This document shows positions 30,744 to 38,538 of a DNA stretch of 38,538 nucleotides, in pieces (the stretch's first letter is position 1; every line of letters begins with the position of its first letter). The notes under the pieces are model-generated. The model saw only the letters and a program-made list of their open reading frames with translations, was not told where the DNA came from and ran no database searches. Source of the DNA: Bacteroidales bacterium (GTDB taxonomy: Bacteria; Bacteroidota; Bacteroidia; Bacteroidales; UBA932); NCBI GenBank assembly GCA_022508605.1, contig JAFLUX010000019.1, positions 1 through 38,538 of the forward strand, given 5' to 3'. Made by a program: the position numbers and the translations under genes.

Positions 30744-31514
30744 ATGGAGTTCCTGCATTTTTCGCTCGTAGATTTCATAGACATCGTGCTGGTCGCCGCG
30801 GTGATATACCTCATTTTCCGCTGGATAAGGGGGTCGTCGGCGATGAATATCTTCATAGCGCTTATCATACTGTTCCTCGTGCGGGTGCTCTCGAAAGCGC
30901 TGAGCATGCGCATGACTTCGGAACTGCTCGGAGCCATACTGGACATGGGCGCATTGGCCATAATAATCATTTTTCAGCCAGAGATACGCCGATTTCTCAA
31001 CAACATTGGCCGCACAGCAGGGAACAATACTTTCGTGAGGCGTTTCCTGAGCCGCCGGCAAGCCGAAGGACTCGACAGCGACACCATGACGGAACTGGCC
31101 CTTGCCGTGGATCAGATGGCATCGTCGAAGACCGGAGCGCTCATAGTGATACGCCGCAGGGACAACCTCCTGAGCATCATAGGAACCGGCGACAACATAG
31201 ATGCGAAAGTCAGCCAGCGGCTGATAATGAACATATTCTTCAAAAACACGCCGCTTCACGACGGGGCCATGGTGATAGGAGACAACCGCATAATAGCGGC
31301 CCGATGCACCCTGCCCATCACCGACCGCCTCGACCTCCCGGCATCCTACGGGATGCGGCACAGGGCTGCCATAGGACTCGCCGAACAATGCGATGCCGAT
31401 GTGATTGTGGTGTCGGAGGAAACCGGCGAGATAAGCCTCATACAAGGCGGGAAGCTCACCCGCATCGACTCTCTCAATGTCTTGAAACTCAAACTGCAGG
31501 AAAATGACGACTGA
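30744..31514 (+). CDS. cdaA: diadenylate cyclase (c-di-AMP synthase), CdaA type
   Basis: A 256-residue membrane enzyme that makes the second messenger c-di-AMP from two ATP. Three transmembrane helices occupy about residues 8-90 (IDIVLVAAVIYLIF, MNIFIALIILFLV, LGAILDMGALAIIIIF). The DAC domain follows, with the metal/catalytic motif PLHDGAMVI and the ATP-binding motif GMRHRAAIGLAEQ. ATG 30744 was chosen over an upstream start because it places the first helix correctly. The signal controls osmotic and wall homeostasis in other bacteria, which suits its place between murB and wall-related genes. It overlaps mutS2 by 11 bases. Confidence 0.95.
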   Translation: MEFLHFSLVDFIDIVLVAAVIYLIFRWIRGSSAMNIFIALIILFLVRVLSKALSMRMTSELLGAILDMGALAIIIIFQPEIRRFLNNIGRTAGNNTFVRRFLSRRQAEGLDSDTMTELALAVDQMASSKTGALIVIRRRDNLLSIIGTGDNIDAKVSQRLIMNIFFKNTPLHDGAMVIGDNRIIAARCTLPITDRLDLPASYGMRHRAAIGLAEQCDADVIVVSEETGEISLIQGGKLTRIDSLNVLKLKLQENDD

Positions 31515-33981
31515 CAGACTTGAGAGCAAACTCGGCTTCGACAAGGTAAGGGAGATAATCTCGGACAAGTGCAAGACCGACTACGCCGCCGAAAGGGTGG
31601 CGCAAGAGAAGCTGTCCACCTCGGCATCGACCATACGCAGGCGCCTGCAGATAACGGACGAAATGCGCCTGATACTGATGTTCGAGGAAAGTTTCCCGAC
31701 GACGGGATACATCGACGGTCTGCCTTTCCTCGAACCCCTGTCGCGGGAGGGAAGCAGCATAGACACGCTCAACCTCACCAAACTCAAGACCCTGCTCGAC
31801 ACGGTGCGCCGCGTGACCGGGTTCTTCTCCGGCATGAAGGACGGAATATACCCGCTGCTCAAGGCCCTCAGCGCACCCGTCGCCAGCTTTCCGGAAATCC
31901 TGCGCCGCATAGACCTGATTATCGACCGCTACGGAGACATCAGGGACTCCGCCTCCGAAGAGCTGCAGAGCATACGCAAGCAGCTGCGCGACAAGGAAAC
32001 GGCCATATCGAGACGAGCGGGGGCCATCCTGCGGCAGGCCCAGGCCGACGGCCTTGCGGACCCCGATGCATCGGTGGCCATGCGTGACGGAAAATATCTC
32101 ATCCCCGTAAGCGCGGCGTCCAAACGCAAGATAAGCGGGTTCGTCTACGATGAGTCGGCGAGCGGAAAGACAAGTTACATAGAGCCGGCGGAAATACTCG
32201 AGCTGGAAAACGACATAAACGAGCTGCATTTTTCCGAAACCCGTGAAATCGCACGCATACTCAGGGAGTTCACCGTGTTCCTCAGGCCCTATCTGCCGGA
32301 GGTGCTCGATTCCGCGCGATTCATCGGGGAAATAGACTTCATCATGGCGAAAGCGCAGACGGCACTGGACTTCATCGCCGGCATGCCCGTCATTTCCCAG
32401 GACGGGTCGCTGTCGCTGCGCAAGGCGCGTCACCCGCTGCTCGAAAGGGCGCTGCGCAGGGACGGCAAGCAGATGGTTCCGCTCACCGTATGCCTCAACC
32501 CGACAAAGCGCATATTGCTGATTTCAGGGCCCAATGCCGGAGGCAAATCGGTGTGCCTGAAGACCGTCGGGCTGTTGCAGTATATGTTCCAGTGGGGCAT
32601 GCTGATTCCGACTTCGGAGACTTCAGAACTTCCGGTGTTCGACCGCATCTGCGTGAGCATAGGGGACGACCAGTCCATAGAAAACGACCTCAGCACCTAC
32701 AGCTCCTTCCTGTCTGACATGCGCAGGATGCTCGCGGAAGCCGACGGCAGCACGCTCGTGCTGATAGACGAATTCGGGTCGGGCACGGAACCGGCCGCAG
32801 GAGGGGCCATAGCGGAGGCGATACTGGCGGAAATCGACCGCCGCGGGGTATGGGGCGTGATAACCACCCACTATACCAACCTGAAACTGTATGCCGCCGG
32901 GGCCGACACGCACGTGATAAACGGGGCCATGCTGTACGATTCTTCCAAGATAGCCCCCATGTTCGCTCTCGAGACCGGGCTTCCGGGAAATTCTTTCGCT
33001 TTCGAGCTGGCCAGGAAGATGAGGCTGCCGGAGTCCATAGTCAAGGACGCGGAGGCGCGGGCCGGAGAAGAATTCGTGGGCATGGAGCGCAACCTGCGCA
33101 AGATAGCCCGCAACCGCAGGCAGCTGGATGAGAAGCTGCAGAAGATACGGCACACCGACAAGGCCCTGGAAGGCCTCACCGAACGTTACCAGCAGGAGCT
33201 GGAAGACATACGCAGGCAGCGCAAGGATATAATCGAGGAGGCGCGCAAGGAGGCCGAGCAGATAGTCCGCGGGGCCGGGGCGCAGGTGGAGAAAACCATA
33301 CGTGTAATTAAGGAATCGCAGGCGGACAAGGAGCAGACGAAAGCGGCACGGGCCGAGCTGCAAGGGTTCATAGGCGCCTTGCAGGAGAGAAAGAGCCGCC
33401 AGCAGAAAGAGCGGGACGAATACATAGACCGAAAGATAGACAAGTTGGAGAAGCGGCGCAGGAAAGAGGCTTCCGGAGGCGCTGCGGCAGAGACTAAGCA
33501 CAGGGAGGAGCCGCTGCAGGTGGGCGAGAAAGTCAAGGTCCGGAGCAACGGGCTCGTCGGAGAGGTCACGCGCGTGAAGGGCAGGAATGTGACCATAGCC
33601 GTCGGGAACATATCCAGCACGATGAAGGCCGACGGATTGGTGCGCATCTCATCTAACGAGTTTCGGGAGCTGTCCCGCAAGGTTTTCGCCCCGGTGCAGC
33701 AGCGCACGGACGCGGCCATAAGTTCGCGCAAGCTCAATTTCTCTCCGGAGATAGACCTCCGCGGCCAGCGTCTTGCCGAGGCCCTCGACACTGTCATGCA
33801 CTACGTGGACGACGCCATCATGCTCAACATGAACGAGGTGCGAATCATCCACGGCAAGGGCACCGGCGTGCTGCATGAAGAAATACAGAAATATCTCCGC
33901 ACCGTTCCGGGCGTGGCATCCGTCAGGGACGAAGACGTGCGCACCGGCGGTTCGGGCGTAACCATAGTAACACTGGAATGA
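31504..33981 (+). CDS. mutS2: endonuclease MutS2
   Basis: An 825-residue MutS-family ATPase. The N-terminal core/lever region is followed by the Walker A motif ISGPNAGGKSVCLKT, Walker B VLIDEFGSGTEP and VITTHYTNLK. A long Lys/Glu/Arg coiled coil (about residues 520-670) leads to the C-terminal Smr nuclease domain: EIDLRGQRLAEALDTV and VRIIHGKGTGVLHEEI. MutS2 lacks the mismatch-recognition domain; it is linked to suppression of recombination and to rescue of collided ribosomes. The length is normal for the family. It is coupled to cdaA upstream and overlaps the next gene by 4 bases. Confidence 0.95.
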   Translation: MTTDRLESKLGFDKVREIISDKCKTDYAAERVAQEKLSTSASTIRRRLQITDEMRLILMFEESFPTTGYIDGLPFLEPLSREGSSIDTLNLTKLKTLLDTVRRVTGFFSGMKDGIYPLLKALSAPVASFPEILRRIDLIIDRYGDIRDSASEELQSIRKQLRDKETAISRRAGAILRQAQADGLADPDASVAMRDGKYLIPVSAASKRKISGFVYDESASGKTSYIEPAEILELENDINELHFSETREIARILREFTVFLRPYLPEVLDSARFIGEIDFIMAKAQTALDFIAGMPVISQDGSLSLRKARHPLLERALRRDGKQMVPLTVCLNPTKRILLISGPNAGGKSVCLKTVGLLQYMFQWGMLIPTSETSELPVFDRICVSIGDDQSIENDLSTYSSFLSDMRRMLAEADGSTLVLIDEFGSGTEPAAGGAIAEAILAEIDRRGVWGVITTHYTNLKLYAAGADTHVINGAMLYDSSKIAPMFALETGLPGNSFAFELARKMRLPESIVKDAEARAGEEFVGMERNLRKIARNRRQLDEKLQKIRHTDKALEGLTERYQQELEDIRRQRKDIIEEARKEAEQIVRGAGAQVEKTIRVIKESQADKEQTKAARAELQGFIGALQERKSRQQKERDEYIDRKIDKLEKRRRKEASGGAAAETKHREEPLQVGEKVKVRSNGLVGEVTRVKGRNVTIAVGNISSTMKADGLVRISSNEFRELSRKVFAPVQQRTDAAISSRKLNFSPEIDLRGQRLAEALDTVMHYVDDAIMLNMNEVRIIHGKGTGVLHEEIQKYLRTVPGVASVRDEDVRTGGSGVTIVTLE

Positions 33982-35069
33982 ACGAGCATCACTCATACTG
34001 CGTGATCATGGCCGGAGGTCTCGGCACGCGGTTCTGGCCCGTAAGCCGCGATTCACGGCCAAAGCAGTTCCTGAATTTTTCGCGCGGCGGCAAATCTTTT
34101 CTCAGGATGGCGTGGGAGCGCGCCATCGGGGTCGTCCCCGAACAGAACATACTCGTGGTATCCCTCGAACGCTACCGCGACCTCGTATTGAAGGAAATAC
34201 CCGGTCTGCATGAAGAAAACCTGCTGCTGGAGCCGCACAACCGGAATACGGCGTCATGTATAGCCTATGCCACCTGCACCCTGCTCAAACGTGACCCCGA
34301 AGCCGTCGTGCTCGTGACCCCCGCCGACCACATGATAAGCGACACCGCCCTTTTCTGGGACACCGTCCGGCAGGGTCTGGACTATGCCGCGGAGCATGAC
34401 GTGATACTCACGCTCGGAGTCATGCCAAGGCGCCCGGACCCGAATTTCGGATACATACAGACAGACGGACCGGCCTGGGAGGGCAAGCCGGTGAAAGTGA
34501 AGACATTCACTGAGAAGCCCAGCAGAGAGATGGCCAAAGTGTTCATAGACAGCGGCGAATTTCTCTGGAACTCCGGAATATTCATTTGGAAGGCCTCGGT
34601 CATTTATGAAGAGCTCGCCAAATACGTGCCCCAGATAGCCGGGCAATGGAACGGCTGGGAGCAGTTCGTCTCCACGCCTCACGAGCAGGAATACCTGCAG
34701 CGCATCTATCAGGACATGCCCCGGACTTCCATAGATTATGCCGTGATGGAAAAGTCGGACAGGGTGATGGCCATCCCCTCGCGCTTCGACTGGACTGACC
34801 TCGGCAACTGGGAGTCGCTGTACGAGTATTTTTACGACCGAGACGTGTCAGGCAACGCCATACGCGTGGGCGGCAAACTGCTGAGCCGGCACAATTCCGG
34901 TTCCATGGTGCTTTCGCCCAAAAGCAACAAATTGGTGGCCGTGAAGGGCCTCAAAGACTATCTGGTGCTCGACCTCGAAGACGTGCTTTTCATCTGTCCG
35001 CGGGACGAGCAGAGCATAAAGGATTTCATCAGCGAACTGCTGATACCGGAATACGAAGACTTCAGATAA
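33978..35069 (+). CDS. mannose-1-phosphate guanylyltransferase
   Basis: A 363-residue nucleotidyltransferase making GDP-mannose from mannose-1-phosphate and GTP, a precursor for capsule, O-glycans and fucose. The GT-A signature is IMAGGLGTRFWPVSRDSRPKQF. VTPADHMI, FGYIQTDG and VKTFTEKPSREMAK, then FLWNSGIFIWKAS and DWTDLGNWESLYEY, follow the family order. It lacks the C-terminal isomerase domain of bifunctional ManC/AlgA enzymes. It is translationally linked to both neighbours (ATGA upstream, TAATG downstream). Confidence 0.93.
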   Translation: MNEHHSYCVIMAGGLGTRFWPVSRDSRPKQFLNFSRGGKSFLRMAWERAIGVVPEQNILVVSLERYRDLVLKEIPGLHEENLLLEPHNRNTASCIAYATCTLLKRDPEAVVLVTPADHMISDTALFWDTVRQGLDYAAEHDVILTLGVMPRRPDPNFGYIQTDGPAWEGKPVKVKTFTEKPSREMAKVFIDSGEFLWNSGIFIWKASVIYEELAKYVPQIAGQWNGWEQFVSTPHEQEYLQRIYQDMPRTSIDYAVMEKSDRVMAIPSRFDWTDLGNWESLYEYFYDRDVSGNAIRVGGKLLSRHNSGSMVLSPKSNKLVAVKGLKDYLVLDLEDVLFICPRDEQSIKDFISELLIPEYEDFR

Positions 35070-36226
35070 TGAGCCTGCTGATAAAAAACGTGATTCTCGA
35101 CGGGGCTCCCGCCGACATACTCATAAAAGACGGCCGCTTCGCATGCCTGCATGCGGCCCCGGGCGCAGAGGCGGAAAATGTGATAGACGCATCTTCCATG
35201 GCCATACTCCCGGCCTTCTACAACACCCATACACACGCGGCCATGACACTGTTGCGGGGCTATGCCGACGACATGCCCCTGCAAAGCTGGCTGAACGACT
35301 GGATATGGCCATACGAGGACAAACTGACGCCGGAGGACATACGCCGCGGAAGCCGGCTCGCCATAGAGGAGATGAAAGCTGGCGGCAGCGTGTTTTTCAA
35401 CGACATGTATTTCGACATAGACGAAACTATGGACGAAGTGCAACTGTCTGGAATGCGCGCCTGCATAGGCGTGACCATGATGGACAACCATTCGGGGGTG
35501 CAGAGGCTCGAAAAGGAAGCACGGCTGCGCGAATGGAAAGACAGCGACAGGCTGAGCTTGTGCGTTGCCCCGCATGCCGTATACACCTGCGGGGCGGAGA
35601 CCCTCGAGCTCGCCGCACGCCTCGCGCGGGAGAACGGCCGCAAGCTGCACATACACCTCTCCGAAACGGCCCGCGAAGTCAGCGACTGCATTGCGCAGAC
35701 CGGCATGACTCCGGTACGCTACCTCGACAGCATAGGCTTCCTCGGTCCTGATGTGATTGCGGCACACTGTGTGCATGTGGACAGGGAGGAATGGGACATT
35801 CTGGCCGAACGCGGCGTCACGGTCGCGCACTGCCCTTGCTCCAACATGAAACTCGGCAGCGGCCGCTTTCCGTATGAAGACGCCATCGCGAGCGGAGTGA
35901 GGATAACCCTCGGAACCGACGGTTGCAGTTCAAACAACAATCTGGACATGCGGGAGGAGATGAAAACCGCGGCCCTGCTGGCCAAGGTAAGCGGGGATGC
36001 TACCCTGCTGAGCGCATCGCAGGTGCTGGAATGGGCCACACGCAACGGCGCAGAGGCATTCGGGATAGATGCCGGAGTAATCGCAGAGGGCAAGCTGGCC
36101 GACGCGATACTCGTGAGCCTCGACCATCCCAAGATGAAACCCTGCCACAACTTGGTGTCCAACTGGGTGTACTCGGCGGATACATCCTGCATAAAATACG
36201 TAATTTGTAACGGAAAACCGATATGA
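35069..36226 (+). CDS. amidohydrolase, likely S-adenosylhomocysteine/5'-methylthioadenosine deaminase
   Basis: A 385-residue metal-dependent hydrolase of the ATZ/TRZ-MtaD group. Metal and substrate residues are visible in NTHTHAAMTLLRG, HIHLSETAREV, IAAHCVHVDREEW, VAHCPCSNMKLGSG and LGTDGCSSNNNLDM, an arrangement typical of SAH/MTA deaminases, which convert SAH to S-inosylhomocysteine. Substrate specificity within this group cannot be fixed from motifs alone; other nucleoside or guanine deaminases are possible. The start overlaps the previous stop by one base (TAATG). Confidence 0.85.
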   Translation: MSLLIKNVILDGAPADILIKDGRFACLHAAPGAEAENVIDASSMAILPAFYNTHTHAAMTLLRGYADDMPLQSWLNDWIWPYEDKLTPEDIRRGSRLAIEEMKAGGSVFFNDMYFDIDETMDEVQLSGMRACIGVTMMDNHSGVQRLEKEARLREWKDSDRLSLCVAPHAVYTCGAETLELAARLARENGRKLHIHLSETAREVSDCIAQTGMTPVRYLDSIGFLGPDVIAAHCVHVDREEWDILAERGVTVAHCPCSNMKLGSGRFPYEDAIASGVRITLGTDGCSSNNNLDMREEMKTAALLAKVSGDATLLSASQVLEWATRNGAEAFGIDAGVIAEGKLADAILVSLDHPKMKPCHNLVSNWVYSADTSCIKYVICNGKPI

Positions 36227-37647
36227 ACAAATTTCAGAAAAGGCGCATGCATCTTCGCAGCCTGCTTGCCGGAGAAAGCGGCATCGTGATTTTCATCGGC
36301 AACGTGGATTCCGCGGCCCAATACCGCGACTGCGCCTACAAGTGGCGCCAGGACAGCAACTGGCTCTATTTCTTCGGCATAGATGAGCCCCGCTTCGCGG
36401 CTCTGATGGACCTCGACTCCGGACGGGACACAGTATATGCCGATGACTACGATATAGACGACATCATCTGGACCGGGCCCATGCCGTCTGTGGCCACGCT
36501 CGCGGAAGGGGCGGGGGCAGACGGTTCCGCCCCATACGAGGACTTCTCGCGCGATGTGATTGCGGCACGCGACGCGGGCCGGCGCATTCATTTCCTGCCG
36601 GTGTCCCGCTGGTACAACGCCGTGCTTGCAGGCCGGCTCCTCGGAGTGCCTCCGGAAGAAACCTTCAGCAAGAGCAAGAAAGGATGCCCCCTGGCATCGG
36701 ATCCCCTTGTCCGTGCAGTGGTGAAGATGCGTCTTGCCAAGGACGCGGATGAACTCGCGCTGCTCGATGCGGCTTCCGACCTCGGGTACAGGATGCATAC
36801 GGCAGCACGCAAAGGCATTCGCACGGGACGGACGGAGCAGGAAATAGTCGGAGACATGGAGCAGGTGTCCGCCGGCTGGGGCTGGGGCACGTCCTTCCCC
36901 ACCATACTCACACAGCACGGAGAGATTTTCCATTGCCACTCCCACGACAAGGCTTTGGAGGCCGGCAGGCTCCTGCTTGTGGACGCCGGGGTGGAATCCA
37001 ATGAGCACTACGCCTCGGACCACACCCGCACATATCCCGTCTCCGGCCGCTTCACCGCCCGCCAGAGGGATATATACCAGACGGTATATGAATGCAACGA
37101 ACTGGCGTTCAAGATGATTCGTCCCGGAATCAAATATGCCGACTGTCATGTGGCCGTGGCCCGTCACATGCTCGACAACCTCTCTCAGCTGGGGCTTGTA
37201 AGCGGAGACCCGGCAGAAATGGCGGCGGAAGGTATAGGAGGGCTGTTCATGCCGCACGGACTCGGGCACAGCATGGGACTCGACGTGCACGACATGGAAG
37301 ACCTCGGAGAAGACATCGTGGGATACGATGATGACCAGCAGCGCTCGGACCAGCTCGGACTCGGAAGCCTGCGCATGGCAAGGCGGCTCGCCGCCGGCAA
37401 TGTGATTACCGACGAGCCCGGCATATATTTCATCCCGGAACTCATTTCCCGCTGGAAAGAAGGCAGGGTCGACAAGGGCAGGGTCAATTACGACAGACTG
37501 GAAGCCTATCTCGACTTCGGCGGCATAAGGCTCGAGGACGATGTGCTCGTGACGGATGACGGCGCACGCAGGCTCGGCTCCGCCCGCCTGCCTATAGCCC
37601 CCGACGATGTGGAGGCGGCCATGGCGGAAGACAAGGGAGCGGCCTGA
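36223..37647 (+). CDS. aminopeptidase P family protein (Xaa-Pro aminopeptidase, M24B)
   Basis: A 474-residue two-domain metallopeptidase that removes the N-terminal residue before proline. Residues 1-170 are the aminopeptidase P N-terminal domain. The pita-bread domain carries the five dimetal ligands in LLLVDAGVES (Asp), YASDHTRTYP (Asp), MPHGLGHSMGLDVHD (His), VITDEPGIYF (Glu) and FGGIRLEDDVLVT (Glu). It has no signal peptide, so it should act in the cytoplasm on imported peptides. It is coupled to the neighbours by 4-base and 1-base overlaps. Confidence 0.94.
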   Translation: MNKFQKRRMHLRSLLAGESGIVIFIGNVDSAAQYRDCAYKWRQDSNWLYFFGIDEPRFAALMDLDSGRDTVYADDYDIDDIIWTGPMPSVATLAEGAGADGSAPYEDFSRDVIAARDAGRRIHFLPVSRWYNAVLAGRLLGVPPEETFSKSKKGCPLASDPLVRAVVKMRLAKDADELALLDAASDLGYRMHTAARKGIRTGRTEQEIVGDMEQVSAGWGWGTSFPTILTQHGEIFHCHSHDKALEAGRLLLVDAGVESNEHYASDHTRTYPVSGRFTARQRDIYQTVYECNELAFKMIRPGIKYADCHVAVARHMLDNLSQLGLVSGDPAEMAAEGIGGLFMPHGLGHSMGLDVHDMEDLGEDIVGYDDDQQRSDQLGLGSLRMARRLAAGNVITDEPGIYFIPELISRWKEGRVDKGRVNYDRLEAYLDFGGIRLEDDVLVTDDGARRLGSARLPIAPDDVEAAMAEDKGAA

Positions 37648-38411
37648 TGCCTATGGACCCGCGCTTAACCTCGCTTACACCTGAAAAACTTCTTGCAGCC
37701 CTCGGCGACCTGCTTATGCCGAGGGGGTGCATAGTATGCGGGAGGACGCTGATTCCTGGGGAACGGCATTTGTGCTGTTCCTGCCTTGCGGAGCTCCCGC
37801 TGACACACTTCGAGCGCATGCCGCGCAATCCAATGGCGGACAGTTTCAACGGGCGGCTCTCCGAAGAATCGCATACGGAGTATCTGCATGCCGCGGCACT
37901 GTTCTCATACGACAGGGACGGCGGCTACGACCGCATATCCAAAGACGTCAAATATGGCCGCAACTTTGCCGCCGGACGGTGGTTCGGCGCGATGCTGGGA
38001 AAAAGACTGTGCGCGTCCGGGCTTTATTCGGGGGTCGACATAGTCTGCTGCGTCCCCCTGCATTGGGCCAGGCGTTTTCGCCGTGGGTACAATCAGGCAG
38101 AGATTATCGCGTCCGCCGTGGCCGGGCAGCTGCCCGGAGCCGTTGCCGAGCCGCGCCTGCTCGAACGCATGCGGCACACCCGAAGCCAGGCAGGACTCGG
38201 GACGGAGGAGAAGGCCGCCAATGTGGCCGGAGCCTTTGCTGTGAGGCGGGCCGTCGCACAGCGCCACTCCGGTGCGCGTCATATACTCGTTGTGGATGAT
38301 GTGTTCACCACAGGGGCCACCATGGCGGAATGCGCAAAGGCGCTGATGCGGGCATTCGGCCCCGGGGTCAGAATCAGCGCGGCCACGCTCGCATATGCGG
38401 ACGGCCGATAG
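37647..38411 (+). CDS. ComF family protein (phosphoribosyltransferase-like)
   Basis: A 254-residue protein. An N-terminal zinc-ribbon (CIVCG then CCSC, residues about 28-46) is followed by a phosphoribosyltransferase fold with the PRPP-binding signature HILVVDDVFTTGATM. CVPLHWARRFRRGYNQAEIIA and RHTRSQAGLGTEEKAANVAGAF are typical ComF/GntX blocks. Homologues are needed for DNA uptake in transformable bacteria, but the family is widespread in non-competent species, so no competence is implied. It is the last gene of the aspS unit; its ATG shares a base with the pepP stop. Confidence 0.92.
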   Translation: MPMDPRLTSLTPEKLLAALGDLLMPRGCIVCGRTLIPGERHLCCSCLAELPLTHFERMPRNPMADSFNGRLSEESHTEYLHAAALFSYDRDGGYDRISKDVKYGRNFAAGRWFGAMLGKRLCASGLYSGVDIVCCVPLHWARRFRRGYNQAEIIASAVAGQLPGAVAEPRLLERMRHTRSQAGLGTEEKAANVAGAFAVRRAVAQRHSGARHILVVDDVFTTGATMAECAKALMRAFGPGVRISAATLAYADGR

Positions 38412-38427
38412 CCGGATTCCCGGATGT

Positions 38428-38457
38428 CTTGATTTTTAGAAAAAATGATTATATTTG
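38428..38457 (+). promoter_or_regulatory. promoter of tRNA-Ser
   Basis: CTTG (38428-38431), an 18-base AT-rich spacer and TATATTTG (38450-38457) followed by C lie 30 bases before the tRNA-Ser. Confidence 0.6.
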
Positions 38458-38487
38458 CAGTCCCGTTTGACAAAGCGTGGTGAGACT

Positions 38488-38538
38488 GGAGAGGTGGGTG
38501 AGTGGCTGAAACCACCGGTTTGCTAAACCGACGTACGG
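38488..38538 (+). tRNA. tRNA-Ser (anticodon GCT), 5' part, cut by window end
   Basis: GGAGAGGTGGGTGAGTGGCT is the usual 5' end of a bacterial tRNA-Ser. The anticodon loop TTGCTAA shows anticodon GCT at 38522-38524, with stem CCGGT/ACCGA. The variable arm and 3' half lie beyond the window. Confidence 0.92.

Noticed and set aside
35719..37290. 523-codon open frame on the minus strand
   Set aside because: It lies antisense to the amidohydrolase and aminopeptidase P genes, both with intact catalytic motifs. The frame is open because GC-rich third positions remove stops; no domain is recognisable.

Overview
The window reads as chromosome of a GC-rich member of the Bacteroidales; an Alistipes/Rikenellaceae-like gut organism would fit, but genus is not proven here. 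The evidence is the repeated Bacteroidetes -7 promoter element TAnnTTTG (usually followed by C) in front of many genes, the near absence of Shine-Dalgarno sequences, a NigD-like lipoprotein, an S46 dipeptidyl-peptidase, a malate dehydrogenase of the Bacteroides kind and an EF-G2-type translation factor.

Layout. 1-840: the edge of an AbiE toxin-antitoxin operon (minus), AT-richer than its surroundings. 973-5091: malate dehydrogenase (minus), a phosphopantetheinyl transferase (plus), and a minus pair of a TPR protein and an EnvC-like murein hydrolase activator. 5166-6948: an ECF sigma factor followed one base later by a protein with an anti-sigma-like cytosolic tail, one transmembrane helix, a long periplasmic linker and an outer-membrane beta-barrel. 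7098-11257: an Lrp/AsnC regulator divergent from metY-metX-hom (homocysteine synthesis from aspartate semialdehyde). 11469-11891: tRNA-Pro and a gene-poor scar holding a relic of a type I restriction hsdS gene, two 23-bp direct repeats and a perfect DnaA box. 11892-19099: one long minus transcription unit, rnhB - S46 peptidase - mrp - rsmA - nigD-like lipoprotein - a second ECF sigma factor - a second dual-membrane anti-sigma/barrel protein. 19146-21964: an XRE regulator divergent from a 62-aa protein and an EF-G2-like factor. 22192-26246: compact thrA - dapB - dapA - small lipoprotein (lysine/diaminopimelate branch). 26233-27540: murA (minus). 27652-38411: a tightly packed plus-strand unit, aspS - TSCPD protein - murB - cdaA - mutS2 - mannose-1-phosphate guanylyltransferase - amidohydrolase - aminopeptidase P - comF, followed by a tRNA-Ser cut by the window end.

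How the parts fit. Aspartate-family metabolism is split between two loci, metYX-hom beside an Lrp regulator and thrA-dapBA, with two separate homoserine dehydrogenases. Envelope and wall functions recur: envC-like, murA, murB, dap genes, cdaA, mannose-1-P guanylyltransferase.

The most striking feature is the presence, only about 5 kb apart and on opposite strands, of two ECF-sigma/dual-membrane-spanning anti-sigma pairs. From memory, they match the Das/Dma architecture reported in Bacteroides thetaiotaomicron, where such proteins control outer-membrane vesiculation. They are the best candidates here for an under-described signalling system. Product assignments rest on recognised motifs and remembered family sequences; no database search was run.
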